From Liolophura sinensis (lineage: Eukaryota > Mollusca > Polyplacophora > Chitonida > Chitonidae), in contig NW_027017968.1 of assembly GCF_032854445.1 (NCBI RefSeq), forward strand, positions 124,001-188,000: a stretch of 64,000 nt of DNA, given 5' to 3'. Numbering within the stretch: the stretch's first letter is position 1; each line of letters begins with the position of its first letter. Below the pieces are notes generated by a model. The model worked only from the letters and a program-made list of their open reading frames with translations, searched no databases and was not told where the DNA came from. Positions 1 to 11,512 of this stretch are shown here, in pieces. The position numbers were made by a program, and so were the translations under genes.

Positions 1-106
1 GAAATCGGCTACACTGTACTCTGTACAATCGCGACTGGTCATTACTATATTCAACTTTTGACTATAAGTTATGTGCCCTTCGGTAGCCCAGAAGACGTCA
101 AATCTT

Positions 107-119
107 TGGGCTAAGCCCA
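107..119. other. Hairpin-forming inverted repeat, one per monomer
   Basis: In M1 the sequence tgggct-a-agccca is a perfect 6-bp inverted repeat around one base. Other monomers read tgggccaagccca, tgggctcagccca, tgggcgaagccca and, once, tgggctaggccca (38513). All of these keep the tgggc/gcccca-like five-base arms and change only the centre. Two lineages have weakened arms: ttcggctaagccc (M8 and the 543-bp monomers) and ttcgcctaagccc (M67, M69, M78, M81, M85). Function is unknown. Confidence 0.7.
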
Positions 120-257
120 TTTAACACACCCAGCAATTGTCTTACTTCTCAGTCCGAGACAATCTCAATGTCTTTATCTACGTGTAGAAAAATCAGACCA
201 TTTGTACATAAAAAACACAAGGTACTTGATACAGTCTGCTGTAAAAAGTACAACTGA

Positions 258-277
258 CCACAGACCCACATTTATAA
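258..277. other. Diagnostic segment with four alternative sequences
   Basis: At monomer positions 258-277 the array shows four states: ccacagacccacatttataa, acactgacccacttcagtaa, ccacagacccacatgaataa, and acaatgacccacatttataa (only in 543-bp monomers). Several bases change together over a stretch much more variable than its flanks, so the states behave as haplotype markers. They are the easiest way to class a monomer by eye. Confidence 0.85.
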
Positions 278-367
278 GGTGCCAAAAGATGCGGAATTGG
301 GCCAGGTATCGGCAGCTGTTGAAAAATTGCCAATTTCCCTGGTTTCCATGGAGTAAGAGCCGTTGCT

Positions 368-403
368 GTGCACGTGATTATGACATAAATGATCATTCAA
401 TTG
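368..403. other. Palindrome cluster, one per monomer
   Basis: Within 36 bases of M1 lie gtgcac and cacgtg (overlapping, 368-376), the ten-base perfect palindrome aatgatcatt (388-397) and caattg (398-403). Most monomers read gggcacgtg, losing gtgcac but keeping cacgtg. The aatgatcatt core is intact in nearly all copies. Exceptions include aataatcatt (about 47611) and aatgatcagt (37696, 46516). cacgtg is an E-box/G-box core in many eukaryotes, but a six-base match alone is weak evidence of protein binding. Confidence 0.6.
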
Positions 404-3400
404 TCACTACAGCCAAAAGTATTGGTCGGAGAGCAACGCGGTTTGCACCATTCGATTTGTCGTCACAAAATACGTCGGATTAGCCTCTTACCAGCAGCAC
501 TGGAACAATCTTTCCAATTTTGGGTTTTGCCTGGTCTTTTTGTTAATTGAAATCGGCTACACTGTACTCTGTACAATCGCGACTGGTCATTACTATATTC
601 AACTTTTGACTATAAGTTATGTGCCCTTCGGTAGCCCAGAAGACGTCAAATCTTTGGGCTAAGCCCATTTAACTCACCCAGCAATTGTCTTACTTCTAAG
701 TGCAAGACAATCTCAATGTCTTTATCTACGTGTAGAAAAATCAGACCATTTGTACATAAAAAACACAAGGTACTTGATACAGTCTGCTGTAAAAAGTACA
801 ACTGACCACAGACCCACATTTATAAGGTGCCAAAAGATGCGGAATTGGGCCAGGTATCGGCAGCTGTTGAAAAATTGCCAATTTCCCTGGTTTCCATGGA
901 GTAAGAGCCGTTGCTGTGCACGTGATTATGACATAAATGATCATTCAATTGTCACTACAGCCAAAAGTATTGGTCGGAGAGCAACGCGGTTTGCACCATT
1001 CGATTTGTCGTCACAAAATACGTCGGATTAGCCTCTTACCAGCAGCACTGGAACAATCTTTCCAATTTTGGGTTTTGCCTGGTCTTTTTGTTAATTGAAA
1101 TCGGCTACACTGTACTCTGTACAATCGCGACTGGTCATTACTATATTCAACTTTTGACTATAAGTTATGTGCCCTTCGGTAGCCCAGAAGACGTCAAATG
1201 TTTGGGCTAAGCCCATTTAACACACCCAGCAATTGTCTTACTTCTAAGTGCAAGACAATCTCAATGTCTTTATCTACGTGTAGAAAAACCACACCATTTG
1301 TACGTGAAAAACACAAGGTACTTGATACAGTCTGCTGTAAAAAGTACAACTGAACACTGACCCACTTCAGTAAGGTGCCAAAAGATGCGAAATTGAGCCA
1401 GGCATCGGCAGCTGTTGAAAAATTGCAAATTTCCCTGGTTTCCATGGAGTAAGAGCCGTTGCTGGGCACGTGATTATGACATCAATGATCATTCAATTGT
1501 CGCTACAGCCAAAAGTATTGGTCGGAGAGCAACGCGGTTTGCACCATTCGATTTCTCGTCACAAAATACGTCGGATTAGCCTCTTACCAGCAGCACTGGA
1601 ACAGTGTTTCCACTTTTGCATTTTTACCTGGTCTTTTTGTTAATTGAAATCGGCTACACTGTACTCTGTACAATCGCGACTGGTCATTACTATATTCAAC
1701 TTTTGACTATAAGTTATGTGCCCTTCGGTAGCCCAGAAGACCTGAAATCTTTGGGCCAAGCCCATTTAACTCACCCAGCAATTGTCTTACTTCTAAGTGC
1801 AAGACAATCTCAAAGTCTTTATCTACGTGTAGAAAAACCACACCATTTGTACATGAAAAACACAAGGTACTTGATACAGTCTGCTGTAAAAAGTACAACT
1901 GAACACTGACCCACTTCAGTAAGGTGCCAAAAGATGCGGAATTGAGCCAGGCATCGGCAGCTGTTGAAAAATTGCAAATTTCCCTGGTTTCCATGGAGTA
2001 AGAGCCGTTGCTGGGCACGTGATTATGACATAAATGATCATTCAATTGTCACTACAGCCAAAAGTATTGGTCGGAGAGCAACGCAGTTTGCACCATTCGA
2101 TTTGTCGTCACAAAATACGTCGGATTAGCCTCTTACCAGCAGCACTGGAACAGTTTTTATACTATTGCATTTTTACCTGGTATTTTTGTTAATTGAAATC
2201 GGCTACACTGTACTCTGTACAATCGCGACTGGTCATTACTATATTCAACTTTTGACTATAAGTTATGTGCCCTTCGGTAGCCCAGAAGACATCAAATCTT
2301 TGGGCTAAGCCCATTTAACACACCCAGCAATTGTCTTACTTCTAAGTCCAAGACAATCTCAATGTCTTTATCTACGTGTAGAAAAATCAGACCATTTGTA
2401 CATAAAAAACACAAGGTACTTGATACAGTCTGCTGTAAAAAGTACAACTGACCACAGACCCACATTTATAAGGTGCCAAAAGATGCGGAATTGGGCCAGG
2501 TATCGGCAGCTGTTGAAAAATTGCCAATTTCCCTGGTTTCCATGGAGTAAGAGCCGTTGCTGTGCACGTGATTATGACATAAATGATCATTCAATTGTCA
2601 CTACAGCCAAAAGTATTGGTCGGAGAGCAACGCGGTTTGCACCATTCGATTTGTCGTCACAAAATACGTCGGATTAGCCTCTTACCAGCAGCACTGGAAC
2701 AATCTTTCCAATTTTGGGTTTTGCCTGGTCTTTTTGTTAATTGAAATCGGCTACACTGTACTCTGTACAATCGCGACTGGTCATTACTATATTCAACTTT
2801 TGACTATAAGTTATGTGCCCTTCGGTAGCCCAGAAGACGTCAAATGTTTGGGCTAAGCCCATTTAACTCACCCAGCAATTGTCTTACTTCTAAGTGCAAG
2901 ACAATCTCAATGTCTTTATCTACGTGTAGAAAAACCACACCATTTGTACGTGAAAAACACAAGGTACTTGATACAGTCTGCTGTAAAAAGTACAACTGAA
3001 CACTGACCCACTTCAGTAAGGTGCCAAAAGATGCGAAATTGAGCCAGGCATCGGCAGCTGTTCAAAAATTGCAAATTTCCCTGGTTTCCATGGAGTAAGA
3101 GCCGTTGCTGGGCACGTGATTATGACATAAATGATCATTCAATTGTCACTACAGCCAAAAGTATTGGTCGGAGAGCAACGCGGTTTGCACCATTCGATTT
3201 CTCGTCACAAAATACGTCGGATTAGCCTCTTACCAGCAGCACTGGAACAGTTTTTCCACTTTTGCATTTTTACCTGGTCTTTTTGTTAATTGAAATCGGC
3301 TACACTGTACTCTGTACAATCGCGACTGGTCATTACTATATTCAACTTTTGACTATAAGTTATGTGCCCTTCGGTAGCCCAGAAGACGTCAAATCTTTGG

Positions 3401-4937
3401 GCTAAGCCCATTTAACACACCCAGCAATTGTCTTACTTCTCAGTCCAAGACAATCTCAATGTCTTTATCTACGTGTAGAAAAATCAGACCATTTGTACAT
3501 AAAAAACACAAGGTACTTGATACAGTCTGCTGTAAAAAGTACAACTGACCACATACCCACATTTATAAGGTGCCAAAAGATGCGGAATTGGGCCAGGTAT
3601 CGGCAGCTGTTGAAAAATTGCCAATTTCCCTGGTTTCCATGGAGTAAGAGCCGTTGCTGTGCACGTGATTATGACATAAATGATCATTCAATTGTCACTA
3701 CAGCCAAAAGTATTGGTCGGAGAGCAACGCGGTTTGCACCATTCGATTTGTCGTCACAAAATACGTCGGATTAGCCTCTTACCAGCAGCACTGGAACAAT
3801 CTTTCCAATTTTGGGTTTTGCCTGGTCTTTTTGTTAATTGAAATCGGCAACACTGTACTCTGTACAATCGCGACTGGTCATTACTATATTCAACTTTTGA
3901 CTATAAGTTATGTGCCCTTCGGTAGCCCAGAAGACCTGAAATCTTTCGGCTAAGCCCATTTAACTCACCCAGCAATAGCCTTACTTCTAAGTGCAAGACA
4001 ATCTCAATGTCTTTATCTACGTGTAGAAAAACCACACCATTTGTACGTGAGAAACACAAGGTACTTGATACAGTCTGCTGTAAAAAGTACAACTGAACAC
4101 TGATCCACTTCAGTAAGGTGCCAAAAGATGCGGAATTGAGCCAGGCATCGGCAGCTGTTCAAAAATTGCAAATTTCCCTGGTTTCCATGGAGTAAGAGCC
4201 GTTGCTGGGCACGTGATTATGACATAAATGATCATTCAATTGTCGCTACAGCCAAAAGTATTGGTCGGAAAGCAACGCGGTTTACACCATTCGATTTCTC
4301 GTCACAAAATACGTCGGATTAGCCTCTTACCAGCAGCACTGGAACAGTTTTTCCACTTTTGGATTTTTGCCTGGTCTTTTTGTTAATTGAAATCGGCTAC
4401 ACTGTACTCTGTACAATCGCGACTGGTCATTACTATATTCAACTTTTGACTATAAGTTATGTGCCCTTCGGTAGCCCAGAAGACGACAAATCTTTGGGCT
4501 AAGCCCATTTAACTCACCCAGCAATTGCCTTACTTCTAAGTGCAAGACAATCTCAATGTCTTTATCTACGTGTAGAAAAACCACACCATTTGTACATGAA
4601 AAACACAAGGTACTTGATACAGTCTGCTGTAAAAAGTACAACTGAACACTGACCCACTTCAGTAAGGTGCCAAAAGATGCGGAATTGAGCCAGGCATCGG
4701 CAGCTGTTGAAAAATTGCAAATTTCCCTGGTTTCCATGGAGTAAGAGCCGTTGCTGGGCACGTGATTATGACATAAATGATCATTCAATTGTCACTACAG
4801 CCAAAAGAATTGGTCGGAGAGCAACGCGGTTTGCACCATTCGATTTGTCGTCACAAAATACGTCGGATTAGCCTCTTACCAGCAGCACTGGAACAGTGTT
4901 TCCACTTTTGCATTTTTACCTGGTCTTTTTGTTAATT

Positions 4938-5486
4938 GAAATCGGCTACACTGTACTCTGTACAATCGCGACTGGTCATTACTATATTCAACTTTTGACT
5001 ATAAGTTATGTGCCCTTCGGTAGCCCAGAAGACCTGAAATCTTTGGGCCAAGCCCATTTAACTCACCCAGCAATTGTCTTACTTCTAAGTGCAAGACAAT
5101 CTCAAAGTCTTTATATACGTGTAGAAAAACCAGACCACTTGTGCATGAAAAACACAAGGTACTTGATACAGTCTGCTGTAAAAAGTACAACTGACCACAG
5201 ACCCACATTTATAAGGTGCCAAAAGATGCGGAATTGAGCCAGGTATCGGCAGCTGTTGAAAAATTGCAAATTTCCCTGGTTTCCATGGAGTAAGAGCCGT
5301 TGCTGTGCACGTGATTATGACATAAATGATCATTCAATTGTCGCTACAGGCACAAGTATTGGTCGGAGAGCAACGCGGTTTGCACCATTCGATTTCTCGT
5401 CACAAAATACGTCGGATTAGCCTCTTACCAGCAGCACTGAAACAGTTTTTATACTATTGCATTTTTACCTGGTATTTTTGTTAATT
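4938..5486 (+). repeat. Monomer M10
   Basis: M10 carries gacctgaaat, gggccaagccc and the changed string ctttatatacg, all shared with M17 (8772) and M30 (15896); M12 (6030) is close. It sits just before the first 543-bp monomer and resembles the second member of the 5-monomer unit that follows. It may be the remnant of an earlier copy of that unit. Confidence 0.85.
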
Positions 5487-6029
5487 GAAATCGGCTACAC
5501 TGTACTCTGTACAATCGCGACTGGTCATTACTATATTCAACTTTTGACTATAAGTTATGTGCCCTTCGGTAGCCCAGAAGACGTCAAATCTTTCGGCTAA
5601 GCCCATTTAACTCACCCAGCAATTGCCTTACTTCTAAGTGCAAGACAATCTCAATGTCTACGTGTAGAAAAACCACACCATTTGTACATAAAAAACACAA
5701 GGTACTTGATACAGTCTGCTGTAAAAAGTACAACTAAACAATGACCCACATTTATAAGGTGCCAAAAGATGCGGAATTGAGCCAGGCATCGGCAGCTGTT
5801 GAAAAATTGCCAATTTCCCTGGTTTCCATGGAGTAAGAGCCGTTGCTGGGCACGTGATTATGACATCAATGATCATTCAATTGTCGCTACAGGCACAAGT
5901 ATTGGTCGGAGAGCAACGCGGTTTGCACCATTCGATTTCTCGTCACAAAATACGTCGGATTAGCCTCTTACCAGCAGCACTGGAACAGTTTTTATACTTT
6001 TGCATTTTTACCTGGTATTTTTGTTAATT
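5487..6029 (+). repeat. 543-bp deletion monomer M11
   Basis: The usual caatgtctttatctacg reads caatgtctacg near 5652-5662, a 6-bp loss of tttatc or equivalent between short direct repeats of tct/atct. It also carries the hybrid diagnostic segment acaatgacccacatttataa and the hairpin-weakening ttcggctaagccc. The same combination occurs at 8229, 10970, 13161, 15353 and 16445, so all six descend from one mutant. Confidence 0.93.
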
Positions 6030-8228
6030 GAAATCGGCTACACTGTACTCTGTACAATCGCGACTGGTCATTACTATATTCAACTTTTGACTATAAGTTA
6101 TGTGCCCTTCGGTAGCCCAGAAGACCTGAAATCTTTGGGCCAAGCCCATTTAACTCACCCAGCAATTGTCTTACTTCTAAGTGCAAGACAATCTCAATGT
6201 CTTTATATACGTGTAGAAAAACCACACCATTTGTACATGAAAAACACAAGGTACTTGATACAGTCTGCTGTAAAAAGTACAACTGACCACAGACCCACAT
6301 TTATAAGGTGCCAAAAGATGCGGAATTGAACCAGGTATCGGCAGCTGTTGAAAAATTGCCAATTTCCCTGGTTTCCATGGAGTAAGAGCCGTTGCTGTGC
6401 ACGTGATTATGACATAAATGATCATTCAATTGTCGCTACAGGCAAAAGTATTGGTCGGAGAGCAACGCGGTTTGCACCATTCGATTTGTCGTCACAAAAT
6501 ACGTCGGATTAGCCTCTTACCAGCAGCACTGGAACAGTTTTTCCACTTTTGCATTTTTGCCTGGTCTTTTTGTTAATTGAAATCGGCTACACTGTACTCT
6601 GTACAATCGCGACTGGTCATTACTATATTCAACTTTTGACTATAAGTTATGTACCCTTCGGTAGCCCAGAAGACCTGAAATCTTTGGGCTAAGCCCATTT
6701 AACTCACCGAGCAAATGTCTTACTTCTAAGTCCAAGACAATCTCAATGTCTTTATCTACGTGTAGAAAAACCACACCATTTGTACGTGAAAAACACAAGG
6801 TACTTGATACAGTCTGCTGTAAAAAGTACAACTGAACACTGACCCACTTCAGTAAGGTGCCAAAAGATGCGGAATTGAGCCAGGCATCGGCAGCTGTTGA
6901 AAAATTGCAAATTTGCCTGGTTTCCATGGAGTAAGAGCCGTTGCTGGGCACGTGATTATGACATAAATGATCATTCAATTGTCACTACAGCCAAAAGTAT
7001 TGGTCGGAGAGCAACGCAGTTTGCACCATTCGATTTGTCGTCACAAAATACGTCGGATTAGCCTCTTACCAGCAGCACTGGAACAGTTTTTCCACTTTTG
7101 CATTTTTGCCTGGTCTTTTTGTTAATTGAAATCGGCTACACTGTACTCTGTACAATCGCGACTGGTCATTACTATATTCAACTTTTGACTATAAGTTATG
7201 TGCCCTTCGGTAGCCCAGAAGACCTGAAATCTTTGGGCTAAGCCCATTTAACTCACCGAGCAAATGTCTTAATTCTAAGTCCAAGACAATCTCAATGTCT
7301 TTATCTACGTGTAGAAAAACCACACCATTTGTACGTGAAAAACACAAGGTACTTGATACAGTCTGCTGTAAAAAGTACAACTGAACACTGACCCACTTCA
7401 GTAAGGTGCCAAAAGATGCGGAATTGAGCCAGGCATCGGCAGCTGTTGAAAAATTGCAAATTTCCCTGGTTTCCATGGAGTAAGAGCCGTTGCTGGGCAC
7501 GTGATTATGACATAAATGATCATTCAATTGTCACTGCAGCCAAAAGTATTGGTCGGAGAGCAACGCAGTTTGCACCATTCGATTTGTCGTCACAAAATAC
7601 GTCGGATTAGCCTCTTACCAGCAGCACTGGAACAGTTTTTTCCACTTTTGCATTTTTACCTGGTCTTTTTGTTAATTGAAATCGGCTACACTGTACTCTG
7701 TACAAATTGCGACTGGTCATTACTATATTCAACTTTTGACTATAAGTTATGTGCCCTTCGGTAGCCCAGAAGACGTCAAATCTTTGGGCTAAGCCCATTT
7801 AACTCACCCAGCAATTGTCTTACTTCTTAGTCCAAGACAATCTCAATGTCTTTATCTACGTGTAGAAAAACCAGACCATTTGTACATAAAAAACACAAGG
7901 TACTTGATACAGTCTGCTGTAAAAAGTACAACTGACCACAGACCCACATTTATAAGGTGCCAAAAGATGCGGAATTGGGCCAGGCATCGGCAGCTGTTGA
8001 AAAAATTGCCAATTTCCCTGGTTTCCATGGAGTAAGAGCCGTTGCTGGGCACGTGATTATGACATCAATGATCATTCAATTGTCGCTACAGGCACAAGTA
8101 TTGGTCGGAGAGCAACGCGGTTTGCACCATTCGATTTCTCGTCACAAAATACGTCGGATTAGCCTCTTACCAGCAGCACTGGAACAGTTTTTATACTTTT
8201 GCATTTTTACCTGGTATTTTTGTTAATT
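5487..8228 (+). repeat. Higher-order repeat, 5-monomer unit, copy 1 (M11-M15)
   Basis: Monomers start at 5487, 6030, 6579, 7128 and 7678, giving a 2742-bp unit. The order is a 543-bp deletion monomer; a monomer with ctttatatacg and ttgaaccagg; two monomers with caccgagcaaatgtc; and a monomer with tacaaattgcgac. The same order and the same private changes return in the next 2741 bp. Within a copy, adjacent monomers differ much more than corresponding monomers between copies, which is the definition of a higher-order repeat. Confidence 0.93.
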
Positions 8229-8771
8229 GAAATCGGCTACACTGTACTCTGTACAATCGCGACTGGTCATTACTATATTCAACTTTTGACTATAAGTTAT
8301 GTGCCCTTCGGTAGCCCAGAAGACGTCAAATCTTTCGGCTAAGCCCATTTAACTCACCCAGCAATTGCCTTACTTCTAAGTGCAAGACAATCTCAATGTC
8401 TACGTGTAGAAAAACCACACCATTTGTACATAAAAAACACAAGGTACTTGATACAGTCTGCTGTAAAAATTACAACTAAACAATGACCCACATTTATAAG
8501 GTGCCAAAAGATGCGGAATTGAGCCAGGCATCGGCAGCTGTTGAAAAATTGCAAATTTCCCTGGTTTCCATGGAGTAAGAGCCGTTGCTGGGCACGTGAT
8601 TATGACATAAATGATCATTCAATTGTCGCTACAGGCAAAAGTATTGGTCGGAGAGCAACGCGGTTTGCACCATTCGATTTCTCGTCACAAAATACGTCGG
8701 ATTAGCCTCTTACCAGCAGCACTGGAACAGTTTTTATACTTTTGCATTTTTACCTGGTATTTTTGTTAATT
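8229..8771 (+). repeat. 543-bp deletion monomer M16
   Basis: It has the same 6-bp deletion and hybrid diagnostic segment as M11. A private change, aaaaattacaac instead of aaaaagtacaac, occurs near 8466. It lies 2742 bp after M11. Confidence 0.92.
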
Positions 8772-10969
8772 GAAATCGGCTACACTGTACTCTGTACAAT
8801 CGCGACTGGTCATTACTATATTCAACTTTTGACTATAAGTTATGTGCCCTTCGGTAGCCCAGAAGACCTGAAATCTTTGGGCCAAGCCCATTTAACTCAC
8901 CCAGCAATTGTCTTACTTCTAAGTGCAAGACAATCTCAAAGTCTTTATATACGTGTAGAAAAACCACACCATTTGTACATGAAAAACACAAGGTACTTGA
9001 TACAGTCTGCTGTAAAAAGTACAACTGACCACAGACCCACATTTATAAGGTGCCAAAAGATGCGGAATTGAACCAGGTATCGGCAGCTGTTGAAAAATTG
9101 CAAATTTCCCTGGTTTCCATGGAGTAAGAGCCGTTGCTGTGCACGTGATTATGACATAAATGATCATTCAATTGTCGCTACAGGCAAAAGTATTGGTCGG
9201 AGAGCAACGCGGTTTGCACCATTCGATTTGTCGTCACAAAATACGTCGGATTAGCCTCTTACCAGCAGCACTGGAACAGTTTTTCCACTTTTGCATTTTT
9301 GCCTGGTCTTTTTGTTAATTGAAATCGGCTACACTGTACTCTGTACAATCGCGACTGGTCATTACTATATTCAACTTTTGACTATAAGTTATGTGCCCTT
9401 CGGTAGCCCAGAAGACCTGAAATCTTTGGGCTAAGCCCATTTAACTCACCGAGCAAATGTCTTACTTCTAAGTCCAAGACAATCTCAATGTCTTTATCTA
9501 CGTGTAGAAAAACCACACCATTTGTACGTGAAAAATACAAGGTACTTGATACAGTCTGCTGTAAAAAGTACAACTGAACACTGACCCACTTCAGTAAGGT
9601 GCCAAAAGATGCGGAATTGAGCCAGGCATCGGCAGCTGTTGAAAAATTGCAAATTTGCCTGGTTTCCATGGAGTAAGAGCCGTTGCTGGGCACGTGATTA
9701 TGACATAAATGATCATTAAATTGTCACTACAGCCAAAAGTATTGGTCGGAGAGCAACGCAGTTTGCACCATTCGATTTGTCGTCACAAAATACGTCGGAT
9801 TAGCCTCTTACCAGCAGCACTGGAACAGTTTTTCCACTTTTGCATTTTTGCCTGGTCTTTTTGTTAATTGAAATCGGCTACACTGTACTCTGTACAATCG
9901 CGACTGGTCATTACTATATTCAACTTTTGACTATAAGTTATGTGCCCTTCGGTAGCCCAGAAGACCTGAAATCTTTGGGCTAAGCCCATTTAACTCACCG
10001 AGCAAATGTCTTACTTCTAAGTCCAAGACAATCTCAATGTCTTTATCTATGTGTAGAAAAACCACACCATTTGTACGTGAAAAACACAAGGTACTTGATA
10101 CAGTCTGCTGTAAAAAGTACAACTGAACACTGACCCACTTCAGTAAGGTGCCAAAAGATGCGGAATTGAGCCAGGCATCGGCAGCTGTTGAAAAATTGCA
10201 AATTTCCCTGGTTTCCATGGAGTAAGAGCCGTTGCTGGGCACGTGATTATGACATAAATGATCATTCAATTGTCACTACAGCCAAAAGTATTGGTCGGAG
10301 AGCAACGCAGTTTGCACCATTCGATTTGTCGTCACAAAATACGTCGGATTAGCCTCTTACCAGCAGCACTGGAACAGTTTTTTCCACTTTTGCATTTTTA
10401 CCTGGTCTTTTTGTTAATTGAAATCGGCTACACTGTACTCTGTACAAATTGCGACTGGTCATTACTATATTCAACTTTTGACTATAAGTTATGTGCCCTT
10501 CGGTAGCCCAGAAGACGTCAAATCTTTGGGCTAAGCCCATTTAACTCACCCAGCAATTGTCTTACTTCTTAGTCCAAGACAATCTCAATGTCTTTATCTA
10601 CGTGTAGAAAAACCAGACCATTTGTACATAAAAAACACAAGGTACTTGATACAGTCTGCTGTAAAAAGTACAACTGACCACAGACCCACATTTATAAGGT
10701 GCCAAAAGATGCGGAATTGGGCCAGGCTTCGGCAGCTGTTGAAAAATTGCCAATTTCCGTGGTTTCCATGGAGTAAGAGCCGTTGCTGGGCACGTGATTA
10801 TGACATCAATGATCATTCAATTGTCGCTACAGGCACAAGTATTGGTCGGAGAGCAACGCGGTTTGCACCATTCGATTTCTCGTCACAAAATACGTCGGAT
10901 TAGCCTCTTACCAGCAGCACTGGAACAGTTTTTCTACTTTTGCATTTTTATCTGGTATTTTTGTTAATT
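8229..10969 (+). repeat. Higher-order repeat, 5-monomer unit, copy 2 (M16-M20)
   Basis: Monomers start at 8229, 8772, 9321, 9870 and 10420, giving a 2741-bp unit. It matches copy 1 monomer for monomer, including ttgaaccagg (M12 and M17), caccgagcaaatgtc (M13, M14, M18, M19) and tacaaattgcgac (M15 and M20). Differences between the copies are few substitutions. For example, ggccaggcatcgg in M15 is ggccaggcttcgg in M20, and M20 lacks one extra base present in M15. Confidence 0.93.
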
Positions 10970-11512
10970 GAAATCGGCTACACTGTACTCTGTACAATCG
11001 CGACTGGTCATTACTATATTCAACTTTTGACTATAAGTTATGTGCCCTTCGGTAGCCCAGAAGACGTCAAATCTTTCGGCTAAGCCCATTTAACTCACCC
11101 AGCAATTGCCTTACTTCTAAGTGCAAGACAATCTCAATGTCTACGTGTAGAAAAACCACACCATTTGTACATAAAAAACACAAGGTACTTGATACAGTCT
11201 GCTGTAAAAAGTACAACTAAACAATGACCCACATTTATAAGGTGCCAAAAGATGCGGAATTGAGCCAGGCATCGGCAGCTGTTGAAAAATTGCCAATTTC
11301 CCTGGTTTCCATGGAGTAAGAGCCATTGCTGGGCACGTGATTATGACATCAATGATCATTCAATTGTCGCTACAGGCAAAAGTATTGGTCGGAGAGCAAC
11401 GCGGTTTGCACCATTCGATTTCTCGTCACAAAATACGTCGGATTAGCCTCTTACCAGCAGCACTGGAACAATTTTTCCACTTTTGCATTTTTGCCTGGTC
11501 TTTTTGTTAATT
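10970..11512 (+). repeat. 543-bp deletion monomer M21
   Basis: It has the same 6-bp deletion. It shares the rare agccattgctggg with M31. It lies 2741 bp after M16. Confidence 0.92.

Larger units (their letters stand above)
1..548 (+). repeat. Reference monomer M1 with internal map
   Basis: M1 is 548 bp and about 42% G+C by hand count, with 18 CpG. Landmarks are: inverted repeat tgtac-tct-gtaca at 15-27; hairpin tgggct-a-agccca at 107-119; near-palindrome ctacgtgtag at 178-187; diagnostic segment 258-277; cagctg at 313-318; ccatgg at 346-351; overlapping gtgcac and cacgtg at 368-376; ten-base palindrome aatgatcatt at 388-397 followed by caattg at 398-403; and variable tail segment 507-524. 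The start was fixed arbitrarily at the first base because the anchor begins there. The unit is circularly permutable and has no natural start. Confidence 0.95.
1..4937 (+). repeat. Array block M1-M9, intermixed variants
   Basis: Monomers start at 1, 549, 1097, 1646, 2195, 2743, 3292, 3840 and 4389. M1, M2, M5 and M7 share the tail aatctttccaattttggg, which makes them 548 bp, and the diagnostic segment ccacagacccacatttataa. M3, M4, M6, M8 and M9 carry acactgacccacttcagtaa and other tails. The two kinds are interspersed and no higher-order period repeats. The M1-type tail returns only once later, in M36 near 19690, so this variant belongs mainly to the left end. Confidence 0.9.

Noticed and set aside
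80-96. CENP-B box-like sequence around ttcggtagcccagaag
   Set aside because: It has the ttcg start but lacks the cggg end of the box, so key contact positions are missing.
449-462. RNA polymerase III internal promoter (B box-like cattcgatttg/c and A box-like tagcccagaag)
   Set aside because: Both matches are partial, and the two elements lie over 350 bp apart, far more than in a tRNA-type promoter.
1-548. 5S rDNA, snRNA or tRNA tandem unit
   Set aside because: A unit near 500 bp fits 5S clusters, but no 5S rRNA, U-snRNA or tRNA-like segment can be read in the monomer on either strand.
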